From the NCBI RefSeq assembly GCF_003479425.1, contig NZ_QUHC01000002.1, positions 443,023-507,022 on the forward strand: 64,000 bases of DNA, in the 5' to 3' direction. A program made the translations under genes and the position numbers. The notes beneath the pieces are model-generated. The model was not told the origin of the DNA. It saw nothing but the letters and a program-made list of their open reading frames with translations, and did not search any database. The DNA comes from Odoribacter sp. AF15-53 (lineage in GTDB: Bacteria; Bacteroidota; Bacteroidia; Bacteroidales; Marinifilaceae). Shown piece by piece: positions 25,942 through 34,749 of the stretch (its first letter is position 1; every line of letters begins with the position of its first letter).

Positions 25942-25966
25942 AACGTGATTTTTATAAGCGTTATTA

Positions 25967-27466
25967 TTATTTCCAACCCGGATTCTGCTGAATATTATTA
26001 TATTGCAACTCTATTTCTGCAGGAATTGGTAACGTGTACCTGTAATCATTACTTTCTAAAGTATAACTTTTAATTTCTTCCGTGGCTTCATCTTTTGCCA
26101 AACGAGTAACTTTCACCCCAGTACGTTTCATGTCAATCCAATTCATTTCTTCTTCCAAAACAAACTCTTTTCGACGCTCTTTCAGAATCTCCCCGATCAC
26201 ATCATTACCAGAATAACCAGCATATCCTGGTATTTTACTACGCTTGAATTCATTCAATAAATCCAACGCACCATCTTTTCCTTGCCGGGCTAACGCCTCT
26301 GCCTCAATTAAAAGAAGGTCTGAATAACGGAACAACACATGAGAACAATTCGCATCTTTCTCATTTGGATCGAACACACATTTAACAAAATAAACTTTAC
26401 CTTCCTCTTCTTTAAAATAGACTTCTCGTCTAATATCATTTTTATCATATAATTGATACAATTCATCTGAAGGATATTGCATTAACCTCTCATCAGGTCT
26501 TCCCCAAGGTGAATAATCATTCGGCCCAGAATCATATAACGAAATTCGTAACAATGCAAAACGATGCGGTTTATTTACAACTGGAGATACCGTAGTCGCA
26601 GTTAATTCTCTCTGCTCGTCAATCGTACTTTCAACCACGCCATTCCCTCTTGCCTCTTTCGCATAATATTCTGCTTTGCTCCAATCATCATCTTCAGCCG
26701 CACAAGAACTAGCTTTATATTGATATGTTTGTGCCAAAATAGCATACATTATTCTTTTGTTAAAAAATATATTCCACGACTCTTTGGGAGAGGTTTCATA
26801 TTCAAGCACATCCATAATCTCCCCGATCAATTTCTTATATAGATCAGCCTGTTTCCATCTCTTCCCTCCTTGAATAATATCCGCATCAAAATTAAATGGG
26901 ATACCTAATTCATCGTTATCATAGGGGGCAAACAATTGATTCAATCTTAGCAAATAGTAAGCACGAATCACTCTTGCTTCCCCTAAAATTCGCTCATAAT
27001 CAGTCTTATTATAATCAGGTACTCCTTCCAGATCTTTTAACACCATATTCAGATACCCGATATTATTAAATACTTCACCCCAAACTCTTTCCGCAAAACT
27101 ATATCCTTCCCAATTTTTATTTTCACGATATTCCGTCTTAAATCCCAATCCGCCACGATTTTCATTATTCAAACCATCAGAATTCAAGAAATCCGTCAAA
27201 TCAAGATCATTTGTATATAATGCGGAGGCAACATTTATACGACGGGTAAAAGGATATTGTATAACTTCGCCATTAAACATCACATATTTAGAATACGTAG
27301 CATCCGCACTAGACGATATTGTTGCATACAAGAAAAGCGACATCGCTTCCCTGACATCTGCCATCGTGTAAACGACTTTCGTATTTTTAGGAGGTAAATC
27401 CAGGAAATCGGAACATGACCCGCATAAAATCAATACCGATAACAATAATATTATATTTTTTTTCAT
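25967..27466 (-). CDS. SusD/RagB-family lipoprotein, locus 2, 499 aa
   Basis: Ligand-capturing surface lipoprotein, lipidation Cys18 (CSDFLDLPPK, a typical SusD start). The SusD-like N-terminal helices include GEARVIRAYYLLRLNQLFAPYD (about 158-180). The RagB C-terminal part has LLIEAEALARQG and KERRKEFVLEEEMNWIDMKR (about 435-460) and ends QQNPGWK. It is strongly similar to the locus 3 SusD across the whole length, so it arose by tandem duplication. It starts 12 bp after susC. Confidence 0.93.
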   Translation of the reverse strand: MKKNIILLLSVLILCGSCSDFLDLPPKNTKVVYTMADVREAMSLFLYATISSSADATYSKYVMFNGEVIQYPFTRRINVASALYTNDLDLTDFLNSDGLNNENRGGLGFKTEYRENKNWEGYSFAERVWGEVFNNIGYLNMVLKDLEGVPDYNKTDYERILGEARVIRAYYLLRLNQLFAPYDNDELGIPFNFDADIIQGGKRWKQADLYKKLIGEIMDVLEYETSPKESWNIFFNKRIMYAILAQTYQYKASSCAAEDDDWSKAEYYAKEARGNGVVESTIDEQRELTATTVSPVVNKPHRFALLRISLYDSGPNDYSPWGRPDERLMQYPSDELYQLYDKNDIRREVYFKEEEGKVYFVKCVFDPNEKDANCSHVLFRYSDLLLIEAEALARQGKDGALDLLNEFKRSKIPGYAGYSGNDVIGEILKERRKEFVLEEEMNWIDMKRTGVKVTRLAKDEATEEIKSYTLESNDYRYTLPIPAEIELQYNNIQQNPGWK

Positions 27467-27478
27467 AACCTTATTAAA

Positions 27479-30400
27479 TTAAATACCTATCGACAATGAA
27501 AAATTATATGTTCTAGCACTCGGGTAAGTGAAAGCTCCCATTGTTTCCGGGTCAATCCCACGATATTTAGTAAGCGTAAATACATTGGAAACATTAAAAT
27601 TAAAACGAGCCCGTGTCAGATGTAACTTGTCACATATACTTTGTTCCAGATTGTACCCAAATGAAATATTGTTACATTTTAGATAATTACCCTTTTCAAA
27701 CCTAAAATCAAATAATTGATACAAATATTCCGTTCTACCATTTTCATACTTCGGGACATCAGTTATATCTCCTAGTTTTCTCCAACGATTTGCTTCAACT
27801 GCAAGTAAATTTCTACCGGAATCACTCACGCTTCCATCAGCGAAATACTGGAAAGAACGAGCCAGATAGCCAGTCATATAAGTAAATTGAGCAAACAAGC
27901 TGAATCTCTTATAGTTAAATTGAGTTGTAAAACCACCCGTGATCGGAGGATAACTTCTTCCCAAATAACCACGAGAGGCATTGGCTAGCTGAACCGTCAA
28001 GTCATAATCCATATTATAGACATACTTACCTTCGGCATTCAAAACTCCCAAACGATTTCCATTATCATCAAATCCATCGACATAGGCCAAAGTCGCCCCC
28101 GTATAAGGATCCACTCCCGCAAATTTATACCCATAATAAGCTTTTACCGGATTCCCTTGAATATAAAGAGAATATAACTCCTCAAAAGTTGAATTCGTGC
28201 TTGCCGAAATTTCACTCAAATCCTGATAATATGTTTCTGTTACTTTATCTTTATTTTGAGTAAAATTAAATGAAGTTACCCAACTAAAATCGTTTGTTTT
28301 AACATTCAACGTCCTTAATGAAATCTCCCAACCAGTATTATTGAGAGACGCAACATTTGCAGACACATGTGTACGTCCTGTCGAAGAGGCAATTTTCTTA
28401 TCATCCAGCAAATTACGCGTATCATTATTATAATAATTAACCGTAAGATTTATCCGATTATTAAATAAAGAGGCATCAAATCCTATATTTCGATCTTCTT
28501 TTCGCTGCCACTTGATAGAAGGATTAGACGGGTTATACCTGTTCATTATGGTTTCTCCATCATAAACCATCGTGGTATATCCACCTGCAACTAATACAGA
28601 AAATGGTAATGCATTATGATCTATACTTCCTGTAAATCCATAAGATGCTCTAAAAGAAAGTTGATTTATAAAACCAAATCTTTCCATAAATGACTCATTA
28701 TGCAAATTCCATTTACCACTCACATTCCACAACGGAGAAAAACGATTCTGAGTCCCAATAATATCGACTCCATCCAATCGGGCGCTTCCTTGAACTACAT
28801 AGCGATCTTTATAGCTATACGAGCCTGTTGCAAAGAAAGAAACGCTCCGATCTTGTGACTCAGTATGCCCACCTAAAGCAGACAAATTAAAAGAAGAACT
28901 AATTTTCATCCCCGTTAAATCAGGATAAGTCCCTACCCCATAGACATTACTCCATTCCGGGATCATACTTGAGAATCCATAACCTTTCGTGGAAGAAACT
29001 TCTTGACCGATATAAGCATTCACGTAATGATCTCCATCAGAAAAACCGCGAGCAAACTCCACTTGATTACGGATCGTCCATTGCTGAGAACGTGAAGTTG
29101 ACTCTTGCATTTTCCCTTTATTCATTTCATCAGGAATTTCTCCCTCGGAATAAATGCCAGATAACCAAGCAGAATATTTGGAGGCAAACGACCCCGGAAC
29201 CAATTCCTCCATAGTATGGTTATTTGAATTTGAGAAAGTACCCATAGAAGAAAGCATCAGTCCCTCAATGATTTTAAATTCAAGCTTCAAATTAATCTGA
29301 TTACTTAAATATCTTGACCTCGTCGTGTTTTCATTCAAGTCTTTAAGTATATTAAAATCATACATATAACCATCCTTCACACCACTACGAGCAGAATAAT
29401 AACTACGATCATATTCATAATTACCATTTTCATCATAAACACGTTCATAAGGATTCGCATAAGTAGCATAATCCAAAGGATTTACTGGAGAAGCAGAGCT
29501 ACGATCATTTCGCAATGTACTTCGCAAATCAAAATTTACACGTAACCACTTATTAAAATCATGAGTCAACTTTATAGAAGCACCTATACTTTCATATTTA
29601 TTATTCGGCATGACTCCTTCCTGGCTCAGATAAGAAAGACTTCCATAATATTGCGTCCGTTCGTCACCTCCGGAAAGAGAAATACTATGATTTTGAGTTT
29701 GAGCTATACGAAAAATTTCATCAAACCAATTCGTATTAATTTTACTCAATCTATTCATTTCATTGTCAGCGTCTTCTTGTGACAATTTCCCACTATCTAC
29801 ATCCTTTAGCAATTGATAAACACGTCCCCCGACATTTAGTCCAGGAAAATCTTCGTAAATACCTCGTTCGAAAGCGATCTTCTCTTTTGTATTCATCATT
29901 TCCAAACGATTCGTAGGAGCTTCACTAATTCCATAAGATAACTGTACATTGATATACGATTTACCAATACTACCTCGCTTAGTCGTGATAACAATTACCC
30001 CATTAGCTGCACGTGAACCGTAAATAGCAGTTGCTGCAGCATCTTTCAATACAGTGATACTTTCAATATCATCCGGAGGAATATTTCCAATTCCACTTGT
30101 TAAAATTGTTTCTTGAAACTCGGTTCCACCCATACTTACCTTAGGTAAATCACCTGAAAGAGGCATTCCATCTACAATCCAAATCGGATCAGTATCACCA
30201 GTTAAAGAATTTATACCCCGAATTCTAATTTGAGCTTGAGCACCGGGACGACCGGATAAATTCATTGCCGCAACTCCTGCCAATTGTCCTTTCAAAACAT
30301 CAGTAACACTGGTGTAACCTTTATTTGCAATATCTTTAGAAGTTACGACTTCCACCGATCCCGTCATCCTAGCTTTCTTTATCTCCTGATAACCAGTCAC

Positions 30401-31018
30401 AACAACCTCATCCATCTCAGTCATATCATCTTCAAGAATAACAATAATCGATTTATTTTGTTGTTTATATACGATGTCTCTTGTCCTCATCCCGATAAAA
30501 GTAAATCGTAAAACAATCGTATCCTGCTCCGGTATCACCAATATAAACTCACCCTTTACATCAGTCGCCACACCGATAGAAGTACCCTTCAGCAAAACGG
30601 ATACTCCCGGTAATAATTCCCCTTTTTTGTCTTTAACGACTCCCTTGATAGTGATTTTTTTCACCTCATCCGGCATCGTCATCTTTCTTTCAGATATAAG
30701 TACATAATTATCCTTTACCTGATACACGTACTTTTCTCCCAACACCTGAGCCAAAATTTCATCCAATGTCCCGTTTAAAGTCTTCAACGTAACATTCTGT
30801 TTCACATCCAGCACGGCCGTGTTGTAAAAAAATTCATAATGACTTTGTTTTTTAATCTGCTTGAAAATAGACTCGATTGTCCCATTTTTCACATTAAACA
30901 TCTCCTGTACCCCCTGGGAATAAGAATCTTTCGCCCAAACGCTAGAGGCCGAAATCAATAAAAGAAAAAATAGATTTCGCATGTACCTTAAAAATTTTAC
31001 CGATCCATTTTTTTTCAT
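27479..31018 (-). CDS. SusC/RagA TonB-dependent receptor with STN domain, locus 2, 1179 aa
   Basis: Outer-membrane TonB-dependent transporter. Signal peptide (about 10-30), STN domain (about 37-105), carboxypeptidase-regulatory domain (about 122-205; GVVKDKKGELLPGVSVLLKG), TonB-box-like DEVVVTGYQ, plug ending TAIYGSRAANGVIVITTKRG (about 330-350) and a beta-barrel ending SLSIGI. Near-identical stretches are shared with the locus 3 receptor over most of the length, with more variation in the plug-proximal and extracellular loop parts. STN presence fits FecR-sigma signalling. The ATG at 31018 is chosen because it follows the ACAAA-GT motif shared by the other receptors. Confidence 0.94.
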   Translation of the reverse strand: MKKNGSVKFLRYMRNLFFLLLISASSVWAKDSYSQGVQEMFNVKNGTIESIFKQIKKQSHYEFFYNTAVLDVKQNVTLKTLNGTLDEILAQVLGEKYVYQVKDNYVLISERKMTMPDEVKKITIKGVVKDKKGELLPGVSVLLKGTSIGVATDVKGEFILVIPEQDTIVLRFTFIGMRTRDIVYKQQNKSIIVILEDDMTEMDEVVVTGYQEIKKARMTGSVEVVTSKDIANKGYTSVTDVLKGQLAGVAAMNLSGRPGAQAQIRIRGINSLTGDTDPIWIVDGMPLSGDLPKVSMGGTEFQETILTSGIGNIPPDDIESITVLKDAAATAIYGSRAANGVIVITTKRGSIGKSYINVQLSYGISEAPTNRLEMMNTKEKIAFERGIYEDFPGLNVGGRVYQLLKDVDSGKLSQEDADNEMNRLSKINTNWFDEIFRIAQTQNHSISLSGGDERTQYYGSLSYLSQEGVMPNNKYESIGASIKLTHDFNKWLRVNFDLRSTLRNDRSSASPVNPLDYATYANPYERVYDENGNYEYDRSYYSARSGVKDGYMYDFNILKDLNENTTRSRYLSNQINLKLEFKIIEGLMLSSMGTFSNSNNHTMEELVPGSFASKYSAWLSGIYSEGEIPDEMNKGKMQESTSRSQQWTIRNQVEFARGFSDGDHYVNAYIGQEVSSTKGYGFSSMIPEWSNVYGVGTYPDLTGMKISSSFNLSALGGHTESQDRSVSFFATGSYSYKDRYVVQGSARLDGVDIIGTQNRFSPLWNVSGKWNLHNESFMERFGFINQLSFRASYGFTGSIDHNALPFSVLVAGGYTTMVYDGETIMNRYNPSNPSIKWQRKEDRNIGFDASLFNNRINLTVNYYNNDTRNLLDDKKIASSTGRTHVSANVASLNNTGWEISLRTLNVKTNDFSWVTSFNFTQNKDKVTETYYQDLSEISASTNSTFEELYSLYIQGNPVKAYYGYKFAGVDPYTGATLAYVDGFDDNGNRLGVLNAEGKYVYNMDYDLTVQLANASRGYLGRSYPPITGGFTTQFNYKRFSLFAQFTYMTGYLARSFQYFADGSVSDSGRNLLAVEANRWRKLGDITDVPKYENGRTEYLYQLFDFRFEKGNYLKCNNISFGYNLEQSICDKLHLTRARFNFNVSNVFTLTKYRGIDPETMGAFTYPSARTYNFSLSIGI

Positions 31019-31094
31019 ACATTTGTAATTAAAGTTAATGACTCACTCACGAACTTCGTCTGGTAAACTTTTTCGTGAATGTTGTTATCTATCC

Positions 31095-31124
31095 AATACA
31101 GGGAAGGTGAGATTTCCCTGTATT
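31095..31124 (-). promoter_or_regulatory. Intercistronic hairpin after fecR, locus 2
   Basis: A perfect 11-bp stem (31095-31105 with 31114-31124), loop GGTGAGAT on the plus strand, directly abutting the fecR stop codon. Its sequence and position match the locus 3 hairpin. Confidence 0.6.
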
Positions 31125-32240
31125 TTATTTATGCTTTATAATGATATTCTTTCCGTCTATTTCAAATTTCACTTCGGTGATCATTTCTATTAACTCAAGT
31201 AAATAACTAGCTGAACGATCTTTTTCAGCAGCTCCCGTGAAACGTAAATCTCGTAACGAATCGTCAGTATAAGTTACAGTGCAATCATACCATCGATTTA
31301 ATTTAGCCATTATATCTTCTAAACGCATATCCTCGAACTTGAATTTTCCCTTCATCCAGGATATATAAAGTTCCGGTTCCACCTCTTCCACTTTTGTCCG
31401 ATTTGTTTCCTTGTTATACTCGAAGCGCATCCCGGAAATAATATTACACTCCTGCCGAGACAGATGTTCCCGAACGGCAACTTTCCCTTCCACTAATGTT
31501 ACCGAAACCTCTCGATCTCCGGCATAACCAGAGAGATTAAACGAGGTTCCCAATACTCGTACATCAATATCTGCAGTCTTCACGACAAAAGGTTTATCCG
31601 ATTTCGTCACGTCAAAAAAAGCCTCGCCTATCAATTCCACCTTCCGGCAATCTCCGGTGAAAACAACCGGGTAGGTCAACGAAGAACAGGAATTCAACCG
31701 GACCATCGAACCATCGGATAGTAATACCTGATACTCTCCTCCCGCCGGAACCGAAATTGTATTATATAAAGGTTCGGCCTGTTTACTTGCCAACGAATAA
31801 TCCAACACCCGCGAAGAATCATTTTTTATGACCATACCTTCCCGATCCCGAATAACAGCCGCTTTGTCTAATGGAATTTCTCGCCCATCACTCAAGCGCA
31901 ACAGGGTAACTCCTTTTGCGGGTAGTATATCTTGCCTTGCTAATTTAGGTTGTTCTTCCGTCCCTCGAAAATACATCACACCCGCACCAATTATCAACAA
32001 AACAACAATAGCAACAGCATAACGATAAAAAATTATCATCCGCCGATTCCAGGAAAAAGCTGGTATTTTACGTTTAATCATGTACCACAATTGATCCAAT
32101 TTACCTTTAGGAATCTCTGGTAAATCCTCCGCATCCTCCTCGAACTGTTCATACCAACGTAGAATTCGTTCTTCTTCCTCCGGAGTACATTGATGCTCCC
32201 GATACTTCTTTAAAAGATCATATATTTCATTTATCCCCAT
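31125..32240 (-). CDS. FecR-family anti-sigma factor, locus 2, 371 aa
   Basis: Membrane anti-sigma factor. The cytoplasmic N-terminus begins MGINEIYDLLKKYREHQCT. A membrane helix lies near residues 75-95, then the FecR domain (VPAGGEYQVLLSDGSMVRLNSC type, about 165-265) and a C-terminal STN-like domain (about 300-371). The frame extends to a TTG at 32267, but ATG 32240 gives the same N-terminus and the same 371-residue length as the locus 3 paralogue, so it is preferred. The N-terminal part, which touches the sigma factor, differs most from its paralogue, consistent with partner specificity. Confidence 0.92.
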   Translation of the reverse strand: MGINEIYDLLKKYREHQCTPEEEERILRWYEQFEEDAEDLPEIPKGKLDQLWYMIKRKIPAFSWNRRMIIFYRYAVAIVVLLIIGAGVMYFRGTEEQPKLARQDILPAKGVTLLRLSDGREIPLDKAAVIRDREGMVIKNDSSRVLDYSLASKQAEPLYNTISVPAGGEYQVLLSDGSMVRLNSCSSLTYPVVFTGDCRKVELIGEAFFDVTKSDKPFVVKTADIDVRVLGTSFNLSGYAGDREVSVTLVEGKVAVREHLSRQECNIISGMRFEYNKETNRTKVEEVEPELYISWMKGKFKFEDMRLEDIMAKLNRWYDCTVTYTDDSLRDLRFTGAAEKDRSASYLLELIEMITEVKFEIDGKNIIIKHK

Positions 32241-32286
32241 TTTTCGCCGTATTTTATCTAAAGACAATCCCGGGGAATAAAAAGTA

Positions 32287-32841
32287 CTATAAGAAAAATA
32301 AAAAATTTTTCCGATTCACTTCTTCACGCAGTCTTCTCACGATATCACCTAACTGATTCTTAACAGTTTGCTCTGAAATAGATAATTTTTCGGCGATTTC
32401 TTTTATGGATAAATTTTGTTCTTGACGAAGCATGTACACGCATTGCAAACGAGGGGGAAAACCTTTCACCAGCCGACGAATATTCTCATCCAAATCCTCC
32501 GACACGATCTTAACCCACGTGTTATCATCTTCTTCATTCGGAGCGCACCGATCTTGATATTTATCTCGAATCTGCTCCTGTTTGATCGAATTCAAAATAT
32601 GATTCCTCAACCAGATCAGAAGATAACCTTTCACGGAAGAAGTAACTTGAAGCATATGTTTTTTCTCCCATACTTGTATGAAAAAATCCTGAAAAATATC
32701 ATCGGCATCAAAGGAACTGTTCACCCGAGCAAGAATATTCCGGTAAACAATATCAGCATACCGGGAATACAACTCGTGAAAAGCGGTAACACTCCCTCCC
32801 TTTATATTATTTACAATTTCAAAGTCCGATTTTTCCGGCAC
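32287..32841 (-). CDS. ECF sigma factor, locus 2, 184 aa, behind a probable invertible promoter
   Basis: ECF sigma-70 factor with region 2 (FDADDIFQDFFIQVWEKK, about 42-60) and region 4 (FPPRLQCVYMLRQEQNLSIKEIAEKLS, about 126-152). The start is GTG at 32841; this aligns with the locus 3 sigma start. In the orientation read here no TAnnTTTG box faces this gene in the nearest 150 bp. Instead a consensus promoter points away from it inside an inverted-repeat-bracketed segment (32867-33009). I infer that the gene, and with it locus 2, is phase-variable and OFF in this sequence. Confidence 0.92.
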   Translation of the reverse strand: MPEKSDFEIVNNIKGGSVTAFHELYSRYADIVYRNILARVNSSFDADDIFQDFFIQVWEKKHMLQVTSSVKGYLLIWLRNHILNSIKQEQIRDKYQDRCAPNEEDDNTWVKIVSEDLDENIRRLVKGFPPRLQCVYMLRQEQNLSIKEIAEKLSISEQTVKNQLGDIVRRLREEVNRKNFLFFL

Positions 32842-32866
32842 GATCCTGGCTTTTTAGATTAATATT

Positions 32867-32881
32867 CGAACGTTTATTGAT
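32867..32881 (+). repeat. Left inverted repeat of the invertible segment (15 bp)
   Basis: CGAACGTTTATTGAT, perfect inverted partner of 32995-33009. Dyad-like arms flank an AA dinucleotide at 32869-32870 (AATATTCG-AA-CGTTTATT), the layout of a serine-invertase crossover site. Confidence 0.75.
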
Positions 32882-32994
32882 GCAAAAAAAGATGTTCTTT
32901 TGATTTTTTTGAATAAAAGCGAAACCGTTGATAACGAACAGAAAAAAATATCAAGTTTTTTGGGAGATGTTTAAAATTTAGATAATTTTGAAAT
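32882..32994. other. Probable invertible DNA segment carrying a promoter
   Basis: 113 AT-rich bases between perfect 15-bp inverted repeats, beginning 41 bp upstream of the locus 2 sigma start. It contains one full consensus promoter on the plus strand (32959-32990). Inversion would move its -7 box to about 32886-32893 facing the sigma gene, with transcription starting near 32879 and a leader of about 38 nt. No recombinase gene is present in the window, so the enzyme would act in trans. Confidence 0.65.
32959..32990 (+). promoter_or_regulatory. Consensus promoter in OFF orientation
   Basis: TTTG at 32959-32962 and TAATTTTG at 32983-32990 match both Bacteroidetes promoter boxes exactly, spacer 20 nt. 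It points right, away from the sigma gene and towards DNA with no plus-strand gene. Confidence 0.7.
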
Positions 32995-33009
32995 ATCAAT
33001 AAACGTTCG
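32995..33009 (-). repeat. Right inverted repeat of the invertible segment (15 bp)
   Basis: ATCAATAAACGTTCG, reverse complement of 32867-32881. The right site is a strong dyad: AATAAACG-TT-CGTTTATT, with central TT at 33006-33007. Confidence 0.75.
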
Positions 33010-33230
33010 TTTATTCCATCTAAAAACAAGTACCCGAAACATCATCTTTTCCCATAATTTCAAGGAAATTCCATAGAAAACCATTGGAAATAATCTTGTC
33101 GAGACGTTCGTGGATTTATTCCCCTTCTTTACTCCTATATGGAGAATGGCCCGTATAACGGCGAGGGGAAAAGGAGGATCGAAGGGGGAAAATTATTTCG
33201 GTGGTATTTCGACATATTGTCTGTGGGAAT
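33010..33230. other. Non-coding stretch between loci 2 and 3
   Basis: Apart from the invertible segment to its left and the terminator to its right, I see no gene or repeat. A 67-codon minus frame (33116-33319) is rich in Arg, Phe and Ile and lacks any family features. Confidence 0.45.
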
Positions 33231-33292
33231 AAAAAAAATAGAACCTTTCGACAAAAGCAATTCCGAAAAAAAGCTTGACGAAAGATTCTATT
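33231..33292 (-). terminator. Probable terminator of the locus 3 operon
   Basis: Imperfect long stem (33237-33250 with 33279-33292, arms around AATAGAA/TTCTATT and CTTTCG/CGAAAG) followed on the minus strand by a run of T's, 53 nt after the locus 3 lipoprotein stop. Confidence 0.6.
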
Positions 33293-33344
33293 TAACATGA
33301 TCACCCGGAGAATGATCAATACCTTTTACGAATTACCGCTTTAT

Positions 33345-34730
33345 TCAATTTTCACCCGTAAAAGCCCAATCAGATTTATAAGCCCAGCGGGAAGGACAAC
33401 GTTCCAGTACCATTCTCAACCGTTTCACTTGATCCACGGAAAGAGAATTTTTATAACTGTACATATCCAACACGTTGAAGGAAGTAAAATATTCCATGGG
33501 CCGAGTCGGGTCATTCTCCGGCTGACCGTCTAAATTATTCCCTTTAAACACGGAAGGATAATAACCATAGTCAAAACTATAGGTATCCGGACAATAATCA
33601 CTATCTCCATCCGCATTCAACTTGTTATATTTATCACACCTCGTTTGAAGTATCCCGAAATACTCGGCAATAGGCGTTGCCAAGCTAAATTCATTTCTCC
33701 CTTGTACTGTTGTCGGGGATAAAAGAGCATTCAGGTTAAGCATAAAACCAACCTCCAAACAATCCTTCACATCATTAAGCGTGAAACTATCCTGATGTTT
33801 CATAGTCAATCCCGGAATGGATTTCAAATCATAATCGGAATGTATTACCGTGGGAGCCAGCATCCGGTATGAAGTCGTTGCCCCTGTTGTCGAAGTACTT
33901 GTTGTGAATTTGGCAATCCAAATATTCATGTATTTATTCGGATCCCAAATAATACGTTTGGCCTTAGACAAGATATAAGCCATATATTGAGTCGTCTTCG
34001 TGGAAGATGTCCCCATAGCCGTAAAATCCGCAGCCGTAATATTCTCGATATTCTTCCCAGGTTCTTGCATCTTCAAACCATTTGGGTCATGTGTTGCCAA
34101 TTTAAACACGATTTTCGCATTTCCGGCATTCGGATCAGTTGTAATCTTCCGGTTGAAAGCATCAGATACCCGTTGAAGTTGTTCCTCCAAGTATTTCACG
34201 CTTATATCATACGTCGGGGCTGCCGTGGCCGGGGGCACAAGCACGTGAAATACCACGGGAATCACGATCTCTTCGTAGCTCTCGTCCGGCAATTCCCGGA
34301 TCGTAATATCCAAGCGATTACTTTCCAAATTACCGCCTTTTGCGTAAAATTGCATCACCGTACCGGGCACGTCTGTCGTTGTCGAATAGTAATTATTCTC
34401 CACCACCTTACCATTCTGATCGTACACTTTTATATAATCAGCAGGTAATTGATCATTGGGAACTAAAAATTCCTCCTCGATCTCCTTTCCATAAAACTCC
34501 TTTGTAACCCCGTCTCGACCATACGACATGATTTTTCTTTTGCCATATACAAAAGCGTGGAAACCCATGCGACTCACACCATTCGGGACCAACGTCTTAT
34601 GATCGGCTCGCAACTCAATTCTTGAAATTTCATCCGGTGAAATATTTAAATCAAGAATCACACTCTCTTCTTTTTCACACGAACTAAAAAATAGTATCGC
34701 AATTAAAAAAACGATTATATATCTTATCAT
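33345..34730 (-). CDS. M43/pappalysin-like lipoprotein with lost zinc site, locus 3, 461 aa
   Basis: Close paralogue of the locus 2 protein. Lipidation Cys18 (SSCEKEES). Metzincin-like features are in the same order: VIPVVFHVLVPP, VSDAFNRKITTD, DSDYCPDTYSFDYG and NVLDMYSY, in which even the Met-turn methionine is Leu. The zinc motif position reads TPIAEYFGILQ (352-362), lacking every His and the Glu. That the same replacements persist in two duplicates with otherwise intact, alignable frames argues for selection on a non-catalytic role such as ligand binding at the cell surface. It follows susD by 19 bp. Confidence 0.75.
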   Translation of the reverse strand: MIRYIIVFLIAILFFSSCEKEESVILDLNISPDEISRIELRADHKTLVPNGVSRMGFHAFVYGKRKIMSYGRDGVTKEFYGKEIEEEFLVPNDQLPADYIKVYDQNGKVVENNYYSTTTDVPGTVMQFYAKGGNLESNRLDITIRELPDESYEEIVIPVVFHVLVPPATAAPTYDISVKYLEEQLQRVSDAFNRKITTDPNAGNAKIVFKLATHDPNGLKMQEPGKNIENITAADFTAMGTSSTKTTQYMAYILSKAKRIIWDPNKYMNIWIAKFTTSTSTTGATTSYRMLAPTVIHSDYDLKSIPGLTMKHQDSFTLNDVKDCLEVGFMLNLNALLSPTTVQGRNEFSLATPIAEYFGILQTRCDKYNKLNADGDSDYCPDTYSFDYGYYPSVFKGNNLDGQPENDPTRPMEYFTSFNVLDMYSYKNSLSVDQVKRLRMVLERCPSRWAYKSDWAFTGEN

Positions 34731-34749
34731 ATTCTATTCATTTATTCTA

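Noticed and set aside
32871..33005. The inverted repeat as a simple terminator or operator
   Set aside because: The arms are 113 bp apart with no T run, and the enclosed exact promoter in reverse orientation is better explained by an invertible segment; kept as a finding instead.
33116..33319. 67-codon minus frame between loci 2 and 3
   Set aside because: Phe/Arg-rich, no start context, and overlaps the probable terminator of locus 3.
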